Below, piece after piece: positions 15,585 to 23,750 of a stretch of DNA of 32,512 nucleotides. This DNA is from Ruminococcus flavefaciens (GTDB lineage Bacteria > Bacillota > Clostridia > Oscillospirales > Ruminococcaceae). The position numbers were made by a program, and so were the translations under genes. The notes under the pieces were generated by a model. The model saw only the letters and a program-made list of their open reading frames with translations, did no database searches and was not told the DNA's origin. The stretch lies in contig NZ_FNWV01000017.1 of assembly GCF_900108555.1 (NCBI RefSeq), positions 9,551 through 42,062 of the forward strand, in the 5' to 3' direction. The first letter of the stretch is position 1, and every line of letters starts with the position of its first letter.

Positions 15585-16286
15585 TCATATATGAAGTTTT
15601 TCTTTGATAATATTGCAGACTTCTTCCTTGTGCTGCTGGAAGTAGAAATGGTCGCCCGAAAACGGATACAGGCTGCACTTTCCGTCTGTAAATCTGCTCC
15701 AGCTGTTCATATCCACATTCTGCATAAGAGGATCTTCCGTGCCGTATATCACTGTGATATCACAGCCGAACTTAACGTCATCGGGGGAAGCCTTATATCT
15801 TTCCGCCATGCGCACATCTGTACATAGTATGCGGTCGAGTATTTTTTTTAGTGCATTATCCTGCTGTGGAACAGGTGCAGCTGCCGAAAGAGAGTTTGCA
15901 GTGAAGAACGATACTATTTCTTCATCGGAAGCAGTTTCCACATTCTCGAAGCAGTGTACTTCTTCATCGGGAGGATTTTTTCCCGAAAGGAAGATATGAC
16001 AGGGCTGGGGGAGTCCCTTTGCCTTAGTCTGGCGGATAAATTCCGTCACAAGGACTGTGCCCATGCTGTGACCGAAAAGTGCATATTCTCCGCTGATCTC
16101 CTCGGAATGTTTTTCTATGAGGTCTGCTATACAGTCAGCAACGTTGTCAAGTAATGGCTCTGACATACGTGTAAAGCGTCCTGAGAGCTCCATAGGTATA
16201 ACTGTCAGATCCTTTGGCAGGAAACGTTTGAATGAGACATAGCTCTTTGCAGAGCCGCCTGCGTGTGAAAAGAAGAATAATACCAT
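15585..16286 (-). CDS. Type II thioesterase (alpha/beta hydrolase)
   Basis: This is a 233-residue editing-type thioesterase. The start is the ATG at 16286, with GAGG in front, one base after the ACP stop codon; an in-frame TTG slightly upstream is not needed. N-terminal FFFSHAGGSAKSY is the TEII oxyanion-side motif, GHSMG (72-76) carries the nucleophile Ser74, and YGTEDPLM and FSGDHFYF carry the Asp and His of the triad. Type II thioesterases release stalled or wrong acyl groups from carrier proteins in polyketide and peptide pathways. As the last gene of the cluster, next to an ACP, it is likely the proofreading or release enzyme. The family is secure; the substrate is unknown. Confidence 0.88.
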   Translation of the reverse strand: MVLFFFSHAGGSAKSYVSFKRFLPKDLTVIPMELSGRFTRMSEPLLDNVADCIADLIEKHSEEISGEYALFGHSMGTVLVTEFIRQTKAKGLPQPCHIFLSGKNPPDEEVHCFENVETASDEEIVSFFTANSLSAAAPVPQQDNALKKILDRILCTDVRMAERYKASPDDVKFGCDITVIYGTEDPLMQNVDMNSWSRFTDGKCSLYPFSGDHFYFQQHKEEVCNIIKEKLHI

Positions 16287-16287
16287 A

Positions 16288-16539
16288 TTATTCCTCAACA
16301 GGTGTGCCCTTTTCGTTAAGGAGATCGAAGATCTCGCCTACCTTGCTGATAGAAGCAACCAGTGAAAGAGGTACATTGAGCTTGAATGTCTCTGTTATCT
16401 CTGAGCCCAGACCGAAAAGTCCAAGTGAATCGAGATAGAGGTCATCATAAACGTCAGTATCTCTTGTTATCTCAGAAGCGTCAACTCCCACATAATCGGA
16501 GATAGCCTGTGTGAAGTCTTCAAATTTAAGATTATTCAT
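16288..16539 (-). CDS. Acyl carrier protein 2
   Basis: This is an 83-residue acidic carrier protein. The phosphopantetheine site is YLDSLGLFGLG, with Ser38 in the DSL motif. The ATG at 16539 overlaps the stop codon of the ligase gene, and AAGGAG precedes it, so the two are translationally coupled. The pairing suggests that this ACP receives the acyl group activated by the ligase, i.e. it carries the starter unit. It differs clearly from the 100-residue ACP at the other end of the cluster, so the two probably carry different intermediates. Confidence 0.88.
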   Translation of the reverse strand: MNNLKFEDFTQAISDYVGVDASEITRDTDVYDDLYLDSLGLFGLGSEITETFKLNVPLSLVASISKVGEIFDLLNEKGTPVEE

Positions 16540-18098
16540 TATTTATACTCCTTTTTTCTAAGGTATTTGAACTGTATCTTGCCGATATCCTTTGGTATTT
16601 CCTCAACGAGAACTACCTTATCAGGTACCTTGTAAGCTGAGAGCTTGCCGTCGAAGTAACGAGCCAGCTCACCGCGTGTTACCTTTTCTTCGCCCTTTGG
16701 CTGGATATATGCAACGATCTGCTGACCGATAACAGGATGCGGCTCATCTGTAACAGCTGCGGCTGCTATCTTTGGATGAGTAAGGAGACAAGCCTCAACT
16801 TCCTCAGCGTGAACAAGGTTTCCGCCGCGCTTGATGATACGCTTGCTTCTTCCTGCGAAACGAACTATACCTCCGGGGAGCTTGTTTACAAGGTCGCCTG
16901 TGCAGAACCAGCGTCTGCCCTGCTCGTCTGTGAGTATCTTCTCAGCGGAGAGCTCGGGATTGCCGAAGTATTCAGTGATAACGCCGTCTGTATATACGCA
17001 CAGCTCGCCTGTTTCACCCTCGGGTACTTCATTCTTGTTCTCGTCGATAACACGTACATCTGTGAAGCTGAGCTTCTTGAAGTCGCTTGGGTCTGTACCG
17101 TTGTCGATAGCGGAATCCCATACTACCATTGTGCAGGTCTCGGAAGAACCGATAACGTTTACTACACGGATACCCAGCTTCTCAACGAAGATATCAGCTA
17201 TCTCCTTGGGGAGAACTTCTCCTGCCCAGTAGCTTATACGAACGCTTGAAAGGTCGTACTTGTCAAAATCAGGTGTGGAAAGGAGCACCTTTGCCAGTGT
17301 AGATGTGAGCTGGATAACGCTTATCTTGTACTTCTCTATAGTTTCAAGGAATGTTACAGGGTTGAACTGGGGCTGATACATAACTGTACCGCCCTTGAGA
17401 ACCATCTGCTGTCCCATGCCGAAGCCGCCCTGATGATAGAGGGTCATGCCCAGCATCATTACGTCGTCAGCCCTGAATCCAAGGTAGTCGCCCATATCCT
17501 TCTGTGTGGAAAGGAATCCGCCCGAAGGTACTGAGAGCAGCTTAGGGATACCTGTGCTGCCTGATGTGCAGGCAAGTGACAGTGTGTGGAGATATGCAGG
17601 TTCGTATATATCGCACTCGCTGCTGCCGTACTCTGCCATGAACTTTTCAGCAGATGTGTAGCAGGAGTCAGCAGGTATAACGCTGTTGTCCGCAAAGCAT
17701 ATAACCTTGTCGAGTGTTATCTGTGAAGGCACAAGAGCATTAACAGCTGCGATGATATTGTTGTTTCTGTACTTCTCTGTTACGAACATTACCTTTGAGG
17801 TTGTAGCAGGGATAAGCTTTGAGAGCTCCAGTGAGCCGCTCTGAGGATCCATAGGAACAGGCTGTGCGCCTATTCTTACAGCTGACCAGTAAACGATGAA
17901 CCACTCGATGCTGTTAGGCATACAGATGCCCACCTTGTCGTCCTCACCGATACCTATCTTCTTCATTGCAGAGCCGAGCACTGCTGTCTTTTCCATAAAC
18001 TGAGCGTATGTAAGCTCGTTCTCATCTATTCTCAGGAGCACCTTATCAGGTGTTTCCTTAGCGTATTTTTCGTAGTAATCGAAAAATTTTTCTGACAT
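16539..18098 (-). CDS. Acyl-AMP ligase / acyl-CoA synthetase (ANL superfamily)
   Basis: This is a 519-residue adenylate-forming enzyme. It shows the P-loop LACTSGSTGIPKLL (about 172-185), the VIGSSETC region that replaces the usual GxTE block, the hinge FCTGDLV...FAGRSKRIIKRGG, and the C-terminal catalytic lysine in IGKIQFKYLRK (Lys507). The full length includes both the large N-terminal and small C-terminal domains. It would activate a carboxylic acid with ATP and pass it to CoA or, given the overlapping ACP gene, to the phosphopantetheine arm of that ACP. The gene lies two bases after the hydrolase gene. The substrate cannot be read by eye; the pocket does not show an obvious amino-acid (Asp235-type) code. 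Confidence 0.88.
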   Translation of the reverse strand: MSEKFFDYYEKYAKETPDKVLLRIDENELTYAQFMEKTAVLGSAMKKIGIGEDDKVGICMPNSIEWFIVYWSAVRIGAQPVPMDPQSGSLELSKLIPATTSKVMFVTEKYRNNNIIAAVNALVPSQITLDKVICFADNSVIPADSCYTSAEKFMAEYGSSECDIYEPAYLHTLSLACTSGSTGIPKLLSVPSGGFLSTQKDMGDYLGFRADDVMMLGMTLYHQGGFGMGQQMVLKGGTVMYQPQFNPVTFLETIEKYKISVIQLTSTLAKVLLSTPDFDKYDLSSVRISYWAGEVLPKEIADIFVEKLGIRVVNVIGSSETCTMVVWDSAIDNGTDPSDFKKLSFTDVRVIDENKNEVPEGETGELCVYTDGVITEYFGNPELSAEKILTDEQGRRWFCTGDLVNKLPGGIVRFAGRSKRIIKRGGNLVHAEEVEACLLTHPKIAAAAVTDEPHPVIGQQIVAYIQPKGEEKVTRGELARYFDGKLSAYKVPDKVVLVEEIPKDIGKIQFKYLRKKEYK

Positions 18099-18100
18099 TT

Positions 18101-19222
18101 TTATTTTCCCCCATTAAGTCTTTCTGCGATGAAGTCTGCTGCAATATGCTTTACCCAGTGATACTGCTCGCCAACAGGCATTGCGTGCATGATAGTTTCC
18201 TCGGAAACGTAAGCAGGCTTGTCCTCGATGTGTATGCTCTCCTTATAGCCCTGAGCCTTGTCAAGAAGCTTCTGTGAAGCCTCGGGAGTCATCCAGTTGT
18301 CATCGCTGCTGTATACCATAAGAAAGTCAGCCTTGTGTGTACCCTCTTCGAGAGTTTTCATACCCTCAAGGTAATCGTCAGAGTACTGATATGAGCTCCA
18401 CTTGCCGCGTTTCATCCATACAGGGATACTGCCCTGATCTGCGAAGTTCATAAGGAGAGGGAACAGACTTACGCAAGCCTTTACCTTCTTATTCTTTACT
18501 GTTGCGCGGAAAGCGTATCCGCCGCCCATGCAGAGTCCGAAGTTTGCGATATTGTTTTCATCGAGCTTGGGTGAATTCTTTATAAAGTCGTATATTCCTT
18601 TGAATGCAGCCTCTATCTGTTTGCCGCCGCATTTGATATTGTTGTGGATAATTGCTGCACCTGCACCGGGCATATCAGGTGTGATGACTGCGATACCTCT
18701 TTCGTTGAGGGGAGCAGCCAGCATTTCAAGCTCTTCCTTGCAGCTTCCGATACCTGAGTATGTGATAACTACAGGATAGCCTGTTTTTCTGCCCGAGTCA
18801 GGGTAGTGTATGTAAGCAGGTATTTTGCCGTATTTAGTATCTATTTCAATATATTCAACTTTGTTTTTGCAGAGCTTGATATAGTGTTTGTAGCTTTCTT
18901 CGAGACCTTTATATATTTCAGTCTTGTGTTCTACATCTTCAATGTTTACCATAAAGCAAGCGTAGTGGCACTGTGTTATCATCTTTGCATATTCCCTTGC
19001 AGAGATCTTGTTGCCTGCTGCCTCTGCTTTGTCGCGGAGCTCAGTATAGCGGTCTATCTTTGCGTGCCATTCATCAAGCCATACACCCTGTATCTGTTTG
19101 CCGCTCTTGACCTTGATATTATCTATCTTCTTGAGTATGAACTCAAGGTCAAAGGGATCAGCTCCGTAGAGGAGCGAACGTGTAGCTACGGGGTTAAGCA
19201 AATCTCTTATTGCCCATTTCAT
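18101..19222 (-). CDS. Alpha/beta hydrolase with Cys nucleophile (dienelactone hydrolase / FrsA-like)
   Basis: This is a 373-residue protein with a helical N-terminal extension (1 to about 120) and a C-terminal alpha/beta-hydrolase fold. The nucleophile elbow reads FGLCMGGGY with Cys231 in place of Ser, as in dienelactone hydrolases. Acid candidates are Asp307/Asp308 (SSDDNWMTP) and the base His355 (QYHWVKH). PVVITYSGIGS holds the oxyanion loop, and ITPDMPGAG is typical for the fold. The N-terminal architecture resembles FrsA/acetyl-xylan-esterase relatives, as found in polyketide tailoring hydrolases. Within the cluster it may hydrolyse or cyclise a lactone or thioester intermediate. The exact role is unknown. 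Confidence 0.75.
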   Translation of the reverse strand: MKWAIRDLLNPVATRSLLYGADPFDLEFILKKIDNIKVKSGKQIQGVWLDEWHAKIDRYTELRDKAEAAGNKISAREYAKMITQCHYACFMVNIEDVEHKTEIYKGLEESYKHYIKLCKNKVEYIEIDTKYGKIPAYIHYPDSGRKTGYPVVITYSGIGSCKEELEMLAAPLNERGIAVITPDMPGAGAAIIHNNIKCGGKQIEAAFKGIYDFIKNSPKLDENNIANFGLCMGGGYAFRATVKNKKVKACVSLFPLLMNFADQGSIPVWMKRGKWSSYQYSDDYLEGMKTLEEGTHKADFLMVYSSDDNWMTPEASQKLLDKAQGYKESIHIEDKPAYVSEETIMHAMPVGEQYHWVKHIAADFIAERLNGGK

Positions 19223-19247
19223 ATTTATCTTGTCCTTTCATATAAGG

Positions 19248-19604
19248 TCAGCCTGTGTAACGCCATGCGCCTTCCCTTGTCATTTCCGTGAACTGCATAT
19301 AGATACGGTACGGATCAACATGGGTGTGCTTTTGTATAAGAGCGAGCATCCTGTCAGCAAGCTCTTTCAGAAATTCTGATTTGCAGTCTGCACATTCCTG
19401 TGGGAGTATGTAACGAAACTCTGCAAAGAATACAGTATCCTCGCTCTTGTTCATATACATTGAACAGTCATCGAGCATTACCATTATAGCAGGCAGAGGC
19501 TTTCTGAGAATTACGGAAAGCTCTGATGCAGCTTCGTCAAGAAAGTCTGTACGTGCAGCGTCTGAACCAAACTTGAAGTTAGTTTTCATCTGTGCGATAG
19601 GCAT
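19248..19604 (-). CDS. MIF-like tautomerase family protein
   Basis: This 118-residue protein matches the length of macrophage migration inhibitory factor homologues. It begins MPIAQMKTNF, so Pro2 would become the N-terminal catalytic proline after Met removal, followed by the family's TN. Other MIF-like landmarks are KPLPAIMVMLDDCSMYMN (middle strand) and the C-terminal DPYRIYMQFTEM then GAW. Family members catalyse keto-enol tautomerisation or related proton transfers. AAAGGAT precedes the ATG. It lies in the biosynthetic operon, 26 bases before the hydrolase gene and separated from the KS gene by a 245-base gap with a repeat. A tailoring role (double-bond shift or enolisation of a beta-keto intermediate) is inferred. 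Confidence 0.75.
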   Translation of the reverse strand: MPIAQMKTNFKFGSDAARTDFLDEAASELSVILRKPLPAIMVMLDDCSMYMNKSEDTVFFAEFRYILPQECADCKSEFLKELADRMLALIQKHTHVDPYRIYMQFTEMTREGAWRYTG

Positions 19605-19849
19605 ATCCTTTTATCCTTTCATTCTTTCCGATCTTTGAATTTTAATACCCTTTATATTTAATTTAGATCATTTTCGACAGTGTAAAATAGGGAAGAAAAA
19701 TACTGTTTAATACAGCCGTTAGCCATTAGGCATTAGCCGTTAGCCGAAGGCGACACATTTGCTAATAGCTGACGGCTAAGAGCTAAAGGCTTAGTTTCGC
19801 GATAAGTGAGAATGATGATAATACTTCCCTAATTCGATAATTAGTAGTG
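19605..19849. other. Gap inside the biosynthetic operon
   Basis: This is the only sizeable gap in the cluster. It contains the heptanucleotide inverted repeat at 19715-19790 and AT-rich flanks. I see no convincing promoter; a TTTACA (minus strand, near 19682-19687) has no well-spaced -10. Confidence 0.5.
19715..19790. repeat. Heptanucleotide repeat array forming an inverted repeat
   Basis: The left arm (19715-19746) is built of 7-base units such as CCGTTAG, CCATTAG, GCATTAG and CCGTTAG; the right arm (19761-19790) has GCTAATA, GCTGACG, GCTAAGA and GCTAAAG, roughly the reverse complement. The array can fold into an imperfect hairpin of about 30 bp. It is related in style, not sequence, to the ATTATGA array at 3072-3103. 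Confidence 0.65.
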
Positions 19850-21058
19850 TTAGTTGTACTTTTTGAATACAAGAGTTGCATTGTGTCCGCCGAAGCCGAA
19901 GGAGTTTGAGATAGCAACATCTACCTTGTGTTCCTGTGGCTTGTTTGGAACATAATTGAGGTCAAGCTCGGGATCCGGTTCATCATAGTGAAGTGTGGGA
20001 GGTACTATACCTGTTTCCATAGCCTTTATGCAGGCAATTGCTTCAAGTGCGCCGCCTGCGCCGAGAGTATGACCGATAGAAGCCTTAACAGATGATACAG
20101 GGATATCGTAAGCTCTTTCTCCGAATACTTCCTTTATAGCCTTTGTTTCATAAAGGTCATTGAGACCTGTGGAAGTTCCGTGTGCGTTTATGTAGTCAAC
20201 AGCGTCAGGTGAGATGCCTGCATTGTCAAGAGCGAGTCTCATAGACTCTGCCATGCCTACGCCGTCTGTTTTTGGAGCTGTAAGGTTGTAAGCTTCACCG
20301 CACATAGCTGCGCCTGCAAGCTCACAGTAAATCTTAGCTCCGCGAGCTTTTGCGCTTTCCTCGGATTCAAGGATAACAGTTCCGCCGCCCTCGCCCATGA
20401 TGAAGCCGTCACGGTTCTTTGTGAACGGACGTGCAGCTGTGGCAGGGTCAGGGTTTACGGACATAGCAAGGAGCTGATTGAATCCGCTTATAACGAGATG
20501 TGTAACTGTATTTGAGATGCCGCCTGCAACTACCATATCGCAGAGTCCCGATTCGATGAACTGCTTTCCGAGAGCCATAGCGTATGCTGATGAAGCGCAG
20601 GCTGTGCTCACGTTGAATGAAGGGCCTGTGAAGCCGTATTTGATGGAAACAAGAGCAGGAAGCTCGTTAGGCATCTTCTTGAGAGTTATGTTGAGGGGCT
20701 TGTCGAGCTCGTAATCCTCGAAGGAGTTGTCGATAACACCGTAGATAACGCCGACTTTTTTGCCGTTGTAGGTGGTGATATCAACTCCGCAGTCAGCGAT
20801 AGCCTCGCCTGCGGAAGCAAGTCCCATTCTTGTGGTAGTAGTGGTTGCATTGAGCTGACGCTTTTTCCAGTATTTGCCTGCTTCAGCCTCAAATGCTTCA
20901 TCTACCTCGGCAGCAACTGTGGTATCGTGCTTGTCGAGGGGGATACGTGTGATAGTTTTCATGCCGCATTTGCCTGAGATCAGACCATTCCAGTAATCTG
21001 CGGCAGTATAGCCTATTGATGTAACGGCACCAATGCCTGTAATAACAACTTTTTTCAT
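19850..21058 (-). CDS. Beta-ketoacyl-ACP synthase (FabF-type ketosynthase)
   Basis: This is a 402-residue condensing enzyme. The full catalytic set is visible: Cys154 in STACASSA, His293 in NAHGTST, Lys325 and His330 in VKASIGHTLGAGG. The N-terminus (MKKVVITGIGAVTSIG) and C-terminus (NSFGFGGHNATLVF) match FabF/KAS II. It would join an acyl starter with malonyl-ACP with loss of CO2. Because the Cys is present, it is not a decarboxylase-only KS of beta-branching cassettes. No chain-length-factor partner is encoded, so it probably acts iteratively as a homodimer. It follows the dehydrogenase gene by 33 bases. Confidence 0.92.
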   Translation of the reverse strand: MKKVVITGIGAVTSIGYTAADYWNGLISGKCGMKTITRIPLDKHDTTVAAEVDEAFEAEAGKYWKKRQLNATTTTTRMGLASAGEAIADCGVDITTYNGKKVGVIYGVIDNSFEDYELDKPLNITLKKMPNELPALVSIKYGFTGPSFNVSTACASSAYAMALGKQFIESGLCDMVVAGGISNTVTHLVISGFNQLLAMSVNPDPATAARPFTKNRDGFIMGEGGGTVILESEESAKARGAKIYCELAGAAMCGEAYNLTAPKTDGVGMAESMRLALDNAGISPDAVDYINAHGTSTGLNDLYETKAIKEVFGERAYDIPVSSVKASIGHTLGAGGALEAIACIKAMETGIVPPTLHYDEPDPELDLNYVPNKPQEHKVDVAISNSFGFGGHNATLVFKKYN

Positions 21059-21091
21059 AAAATCTTACCTCATATCAGATGTCGTGTGGGT

Positions 21092-22213
21092 TTATGCCAA
21101 TGTTTTCAGCCATACATCCTTGCTCTGATGTATGTACGAGCCGAAGCCCGTTTTGCTGTGCAGTTCATCAAGAGCTGCAAATAATGATTTGATACCGTAC
21201 TTTTCAAGATAAGCAGCAGGAGCCTCAGCGATACCGAGGGTATCCTGTACAGCTTCAAGAAGTACGTTTTTGTCGCCGCTGTATTCACAGGCGGCATTGA
21301 CTGTCTCGTTAAGTATAAGAGCAGCCATATAAAGCGGAGCTTTTTCGCATGAGTTTCCGCTGTCGGTCTCATGCTCCTTCATAAAGTCGAGGAAACACAT
21401 AGTTTCCTTTGGGCAGCCTTCATTCAGCCAGCCGTTCATTTTTTCGCAGCCGTATCCGAGAAGCCCCTTGTTTCGCTCGATACGGAAGTTATCGGGACTT
21501 CCTGCCATGAGTCCGAGACCTACACTGTCAAGCACCTCGAAAGGCGGTGCGACGGGGAACATTTCTGCCAGTCCCTTGTTGAGCTCGGCTGCTGTGACGT
21601 TCAGGCTCTCGCGGAGATATATTGCGTGAGAGACCATGCAAGCAAGTATCTGATTGAGATAGATGTGATATTCACCTGAAAAGACGATAGGCTTTTTGCC
21701 TGCTGTCTTTACCAGCTCGGCAGCCTTGCTTATACAGCTGTCGGCGGTATCGGGGAGTATATTGAGTTCTACGAATCCTGTAAGCTTTACGGGATAGAAG
21801 AAGTGTAATCCGAAGCATCTTTCCTTATGAGGAACGTCCTCGAATACTGAGGCAAGGTCCAGAGAGGAAGTGTTTGAAAGCAGGAGACAGTCCTCTGAAA
21901 CTGCCGCTGCTGCCTTTGCGAAGATATCCTTTTTGGCAGCCATGTTTTCAAATACAGCTTCTATTACTATATCGCAGCCGCTGAGAGCAGCTGTATCGTC
22001 TGTGAACAGGAATGAGTCCTTTTTGTATTCATACTGTTCTTCGGTTATCTTTTTGCGTTTAAGGCTCTTGCCCAGTGTTTTCAGAACTGCCGCTGTGTTT
22101 TCCTCGGCACCGAAAAGGTCGATGACAACGAACTGTGCATCGGTAAGCTTGTCAAAGAAAAGCGAGAAAATATCCTTTCCCATTTTTCCGTAGCCGATAA
22201 TACCTATTTTCAT
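21092..22213 (-). CDS. L-3-hydroxyacyl-CoA dehydrogenase family protein
   Basis: This is a 373-residue NAD(P)-dependent enzyme of the beta-oxidation family. The Rossmann motif is GYGKMG (7-12); IEAVFENMAAKKDIF (84-98) and LLSNTSSLDL (111-120) are classic. The catalytic pair is retained: His137 in GLHFFYPV and Glu149 in FVELN, with Asn187. The usual HFFNP reads HFFYP. The C-terminal domain (about 185-300) is the 3HCDH fold, with an extra tail. In this cluster it is the only enzyme able to interconvert beta-keto and beta-hydroxy acyl groups, so it probably replaces a FabG-type ketoreductase. It lies two bases after the ECH gene. Confidence 0.88.
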   Translation of the reverse strand: MKIGIIGYGKMGKDIFSLFFDKLTDAQFVVIDLFGAEENTAAVLKTLGKSLKRKKITEEQYEYKKDSFLFTDDTAALSGCDIVIEAVFENMAAKKDIFAKAAAAVSEDCLLLSNTSSLDLASVFEDVPHKERCFGLHFFYPVKLTGFVELNILPDTADSCISKAAELVKTAGKKPIVFSGEYHIYLNQILACMVSHAIYLRESLNVTAAELNKGLAEMFPVAPPFEVLDSVGLGLMAGSPDNFRIERNKGLLGYGCEKMNGWLNEGCPKETMCFLDFMKEHETDSGNSCEKAPLYMAALILNETVNAACEYSGDKNVLLEAVQDTLGIAEAPAAYLEKYGIKSLFAALDELHSKTGFGSYIHQSKDVWLKTLA

Positions 22214-22215
22214 GC

Positions 22216-22920
22216 TTATGCCTCCTTGCTGAGTAAGTAAGAGGTGATGTAAGCTTTGTAGTTATCGTGATCGAATTTTTCGTATTTTTCTGAGATGTAT
22301 GCGATAAGAGCCATTGCCTCTGCCATACCCTGTTTCTTCTCTGCGAAGATATCTGCCCAGCCAAGCTGGAAGGCTTCTTCGGCAGGGATGAGCTCACCTG
22401 ACATTACAAGACCATAGGCATTCTGTATACCGCATATTTCGATAGTTCTTGCAACTCCGCCCAGTGCAGGAAGTATGCCGAATGTGGATTCAGGCTGACC
22501 TATTCTTGCATTTTTTTCAATTATCCTGTAGTGGCTGTTGACAGCGATCTCACTGCCTGAACCGATACAGAAACCCGTTACCACACTAATGACGGGGAAC
22601 GGGAGATTACGAAGAAATGTGAAGAAATGTTTTTGTCTGATATGACCCTCAGGAAGTACCCCTGTCGAGTCGTCGTAGATTTCATTTGCCGAGCGTTCTG
22701 ACAGAGCATCTACATCAGCACCAACGCTGAAATGTCTGCCTGCTCCTTTGATAATTAGTCCTTTGTAATTGCCATTTGCAGCTTTTTCTTCGATTTCAGC
22801 CATAGCGGCTTCATACTCTCTGAAAAAGTCAGCTGTCATAAGATTATTGCCTGGCATATTCATTGAAAGAATGAGGACACCGTCCTGTTCTTCAAGTATC
22901 ATGCCGTTGTTTTCATTCAT
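22216..22920 (-). CDS. Enoyl-CoA hydratase/isomerase (crotonase) 2
   Basis: This is a 234-residue crotonase. The oxyanion-hole segment is GRHFSVGADVDAL (61-73) and GFCIGSGSEIAV (116-127). The two glutamates used for water addition/removal are kept: Glu124 (SGSEIA) and Glu144 (IGQPES). GILPALGG follows, as in polyketide-type ECH enzymes. It overlaps the upstream crotonase-like gene by 8 bases. It may dehydrate a beta-hydroxyacyl-ACP or isomerise a double bond. Confidence 0.88.
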   Translation of the reverse strand: MNENNGMILEEQDGVLILSMNMPGNNLMTADFFREYEAAMAEIEEKAANGNYKGLIIKGAGRHFSVGADVDALSERSANEIYDDSTGVLPEGHIRQKHFFTFLRNLPFPVISVVTGFCIGSGSEIAVNSHYRIIEKNARIGQPESTFGILPALGGVARTIEICGIQNAYGLVMSGELIPAEEAFQLGWADIFAEKKQGMAEAMALIAYISEKYEKFDHDNYKAYITSYLLSKEA

Positions 22921-23353
22921 TGGAGTTACCTCCGTTCTTGTCTGCCATAAGGCGGTAGAATGCTTTCGATTCGATCTCGAGCACCTTTTCCGCAGGAGCT
23001 GTACGCGATGCTGTGAAGCAGGCGTTTATCTCCTTTATCTGTTTTTCTGTCTTGTCCTTGAAAAGCTTTTCCACGTATTCATCGACCTCACTGCTTTTCA
23101 GTCTGAGATCGAATTCGTGAGCAAGCTGTTCATCTGTATCGTCGTCAAAAGCTGCTGCTGTGATAAAACCAGCGTTTTTGAGGAGCTCTCTTACAGCAGA
23201 GATCTCTTCCTCTGAATTGCCCACAACAGTGCTGATCTGAGGATAAACGATTACGAGACAAGCGTTGCTGAGCTGTTCAGCCGAACCAACAAGCTCATAC
23301 AGTGATGAGATGTCAGTGACCTTAACAGCGTATCCGTTGTTATTTACTGTCAT
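22913..23353 (-). CDS. Short crotonase-like protein lacking the catalytic core
   Basis: This is a 146-residue protein between two real crotonases. No enzyme motif is intact, but two stretches read as degenerate crotonase. FITAAAFDDDTDEQLAHEF stands where ECH1 has IITAAAINGGCFGGGLEIAL, with the oxyanion Gly block and Glu replaced by acidic residues. The C-terminal KQIKEINACFTASR...LEIESKAFYRLM matches the C-terminal helices that assemble crotonase trimers. The segment between them (about 60 residues) is missing. It has a clean frame, overlaps both neighbours (14 and 8 bases) and is therefore maintained, not a random pseudogene. A structural or regulatory subunit of a hetero-oligomeric crotonase is inferred. 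Confidence 0.6.
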   Translation of the reverse strand: MTVNNNGYAVKVTDISSLYELVGSAEQLSNACLVIVYPQISTVVGNSEEEISAVRELLKNAGFITAAAFDDDTDEQLAHEFDLRLKSSEVDEYVEKLFKDKTEKQIKEINACFTASRTAPAEKVLEIESKAFYRLMADKNGGNSNE

Positions 23354-23750
23354 TATTTCCGCCCTCTATGCAAATTCTTAAAGCCTCGGGGATATCGCAT
23401 ATTATGCGTTCCTTGTTTACGTAAACGAGCTTGCCTGTGACCTTGCAAGACACAAGACCTGTAGTCTCGTTTATTATTTTGTGCTTGTAGCTGACTATGC
23501 CGCCTGTGCAGGTGACTTCCGTGTCTATCCTTACTTCGTCGAGCAGGTGAAGCTCGTGCATATATCTCTGGCTGCTTTCCATGATAACGGGGAAGAGACC
23601 TTCTTCCTCAAGCACACCGAGTATACCGCTGACGTGGTAGAAGTTCCACAGAGCAGTCTCTGCATACTGTAGGTATACAGCATTGTTTACATGGCCGAAT
23701 GAGTCAAGCTCATAGCCCCTTACCGTAAGGTGGTACGAAGTTTTCTTCAT
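23340..23750 (-). CDS. Hot-dog fold acyl thioesterase (4HBT/YbgC-like)
   Basis: This 136-residue single hot-dog domain has the 4HBT signature DSFGHVNNAVYLQYAE, with catalytic Asp16 and Glu31. Members hydrolyse acyl-CoA or acyl-ACP thioesters. It overlaps the ECH1 stop by 4 bases (ATGA). The cluster therefore encodes two thioesterases of different folds: this one may release the finished chain while the type II enzyme at the operon's end edits, or vice versa. Confidence 0.88.
   Translation of the reverse strand: MKKTSYHLTVRGYELDSFGHVNNAVYLQYAETALWNFYHVSGILGVLEEEGLFPVIMESSQRYMHELHLLDEVRIDTEVTCTGGIVSYKHKIINETTGLVSCKVTGKLVYVNKERIICDIPEALRICIEGGNNDSK

Noticed and set aside
16737..17249. Two overlapping open frames on the plus strand
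   Set aside because: They are shadows of the AMP-ligase gene without ribosome binding sites.
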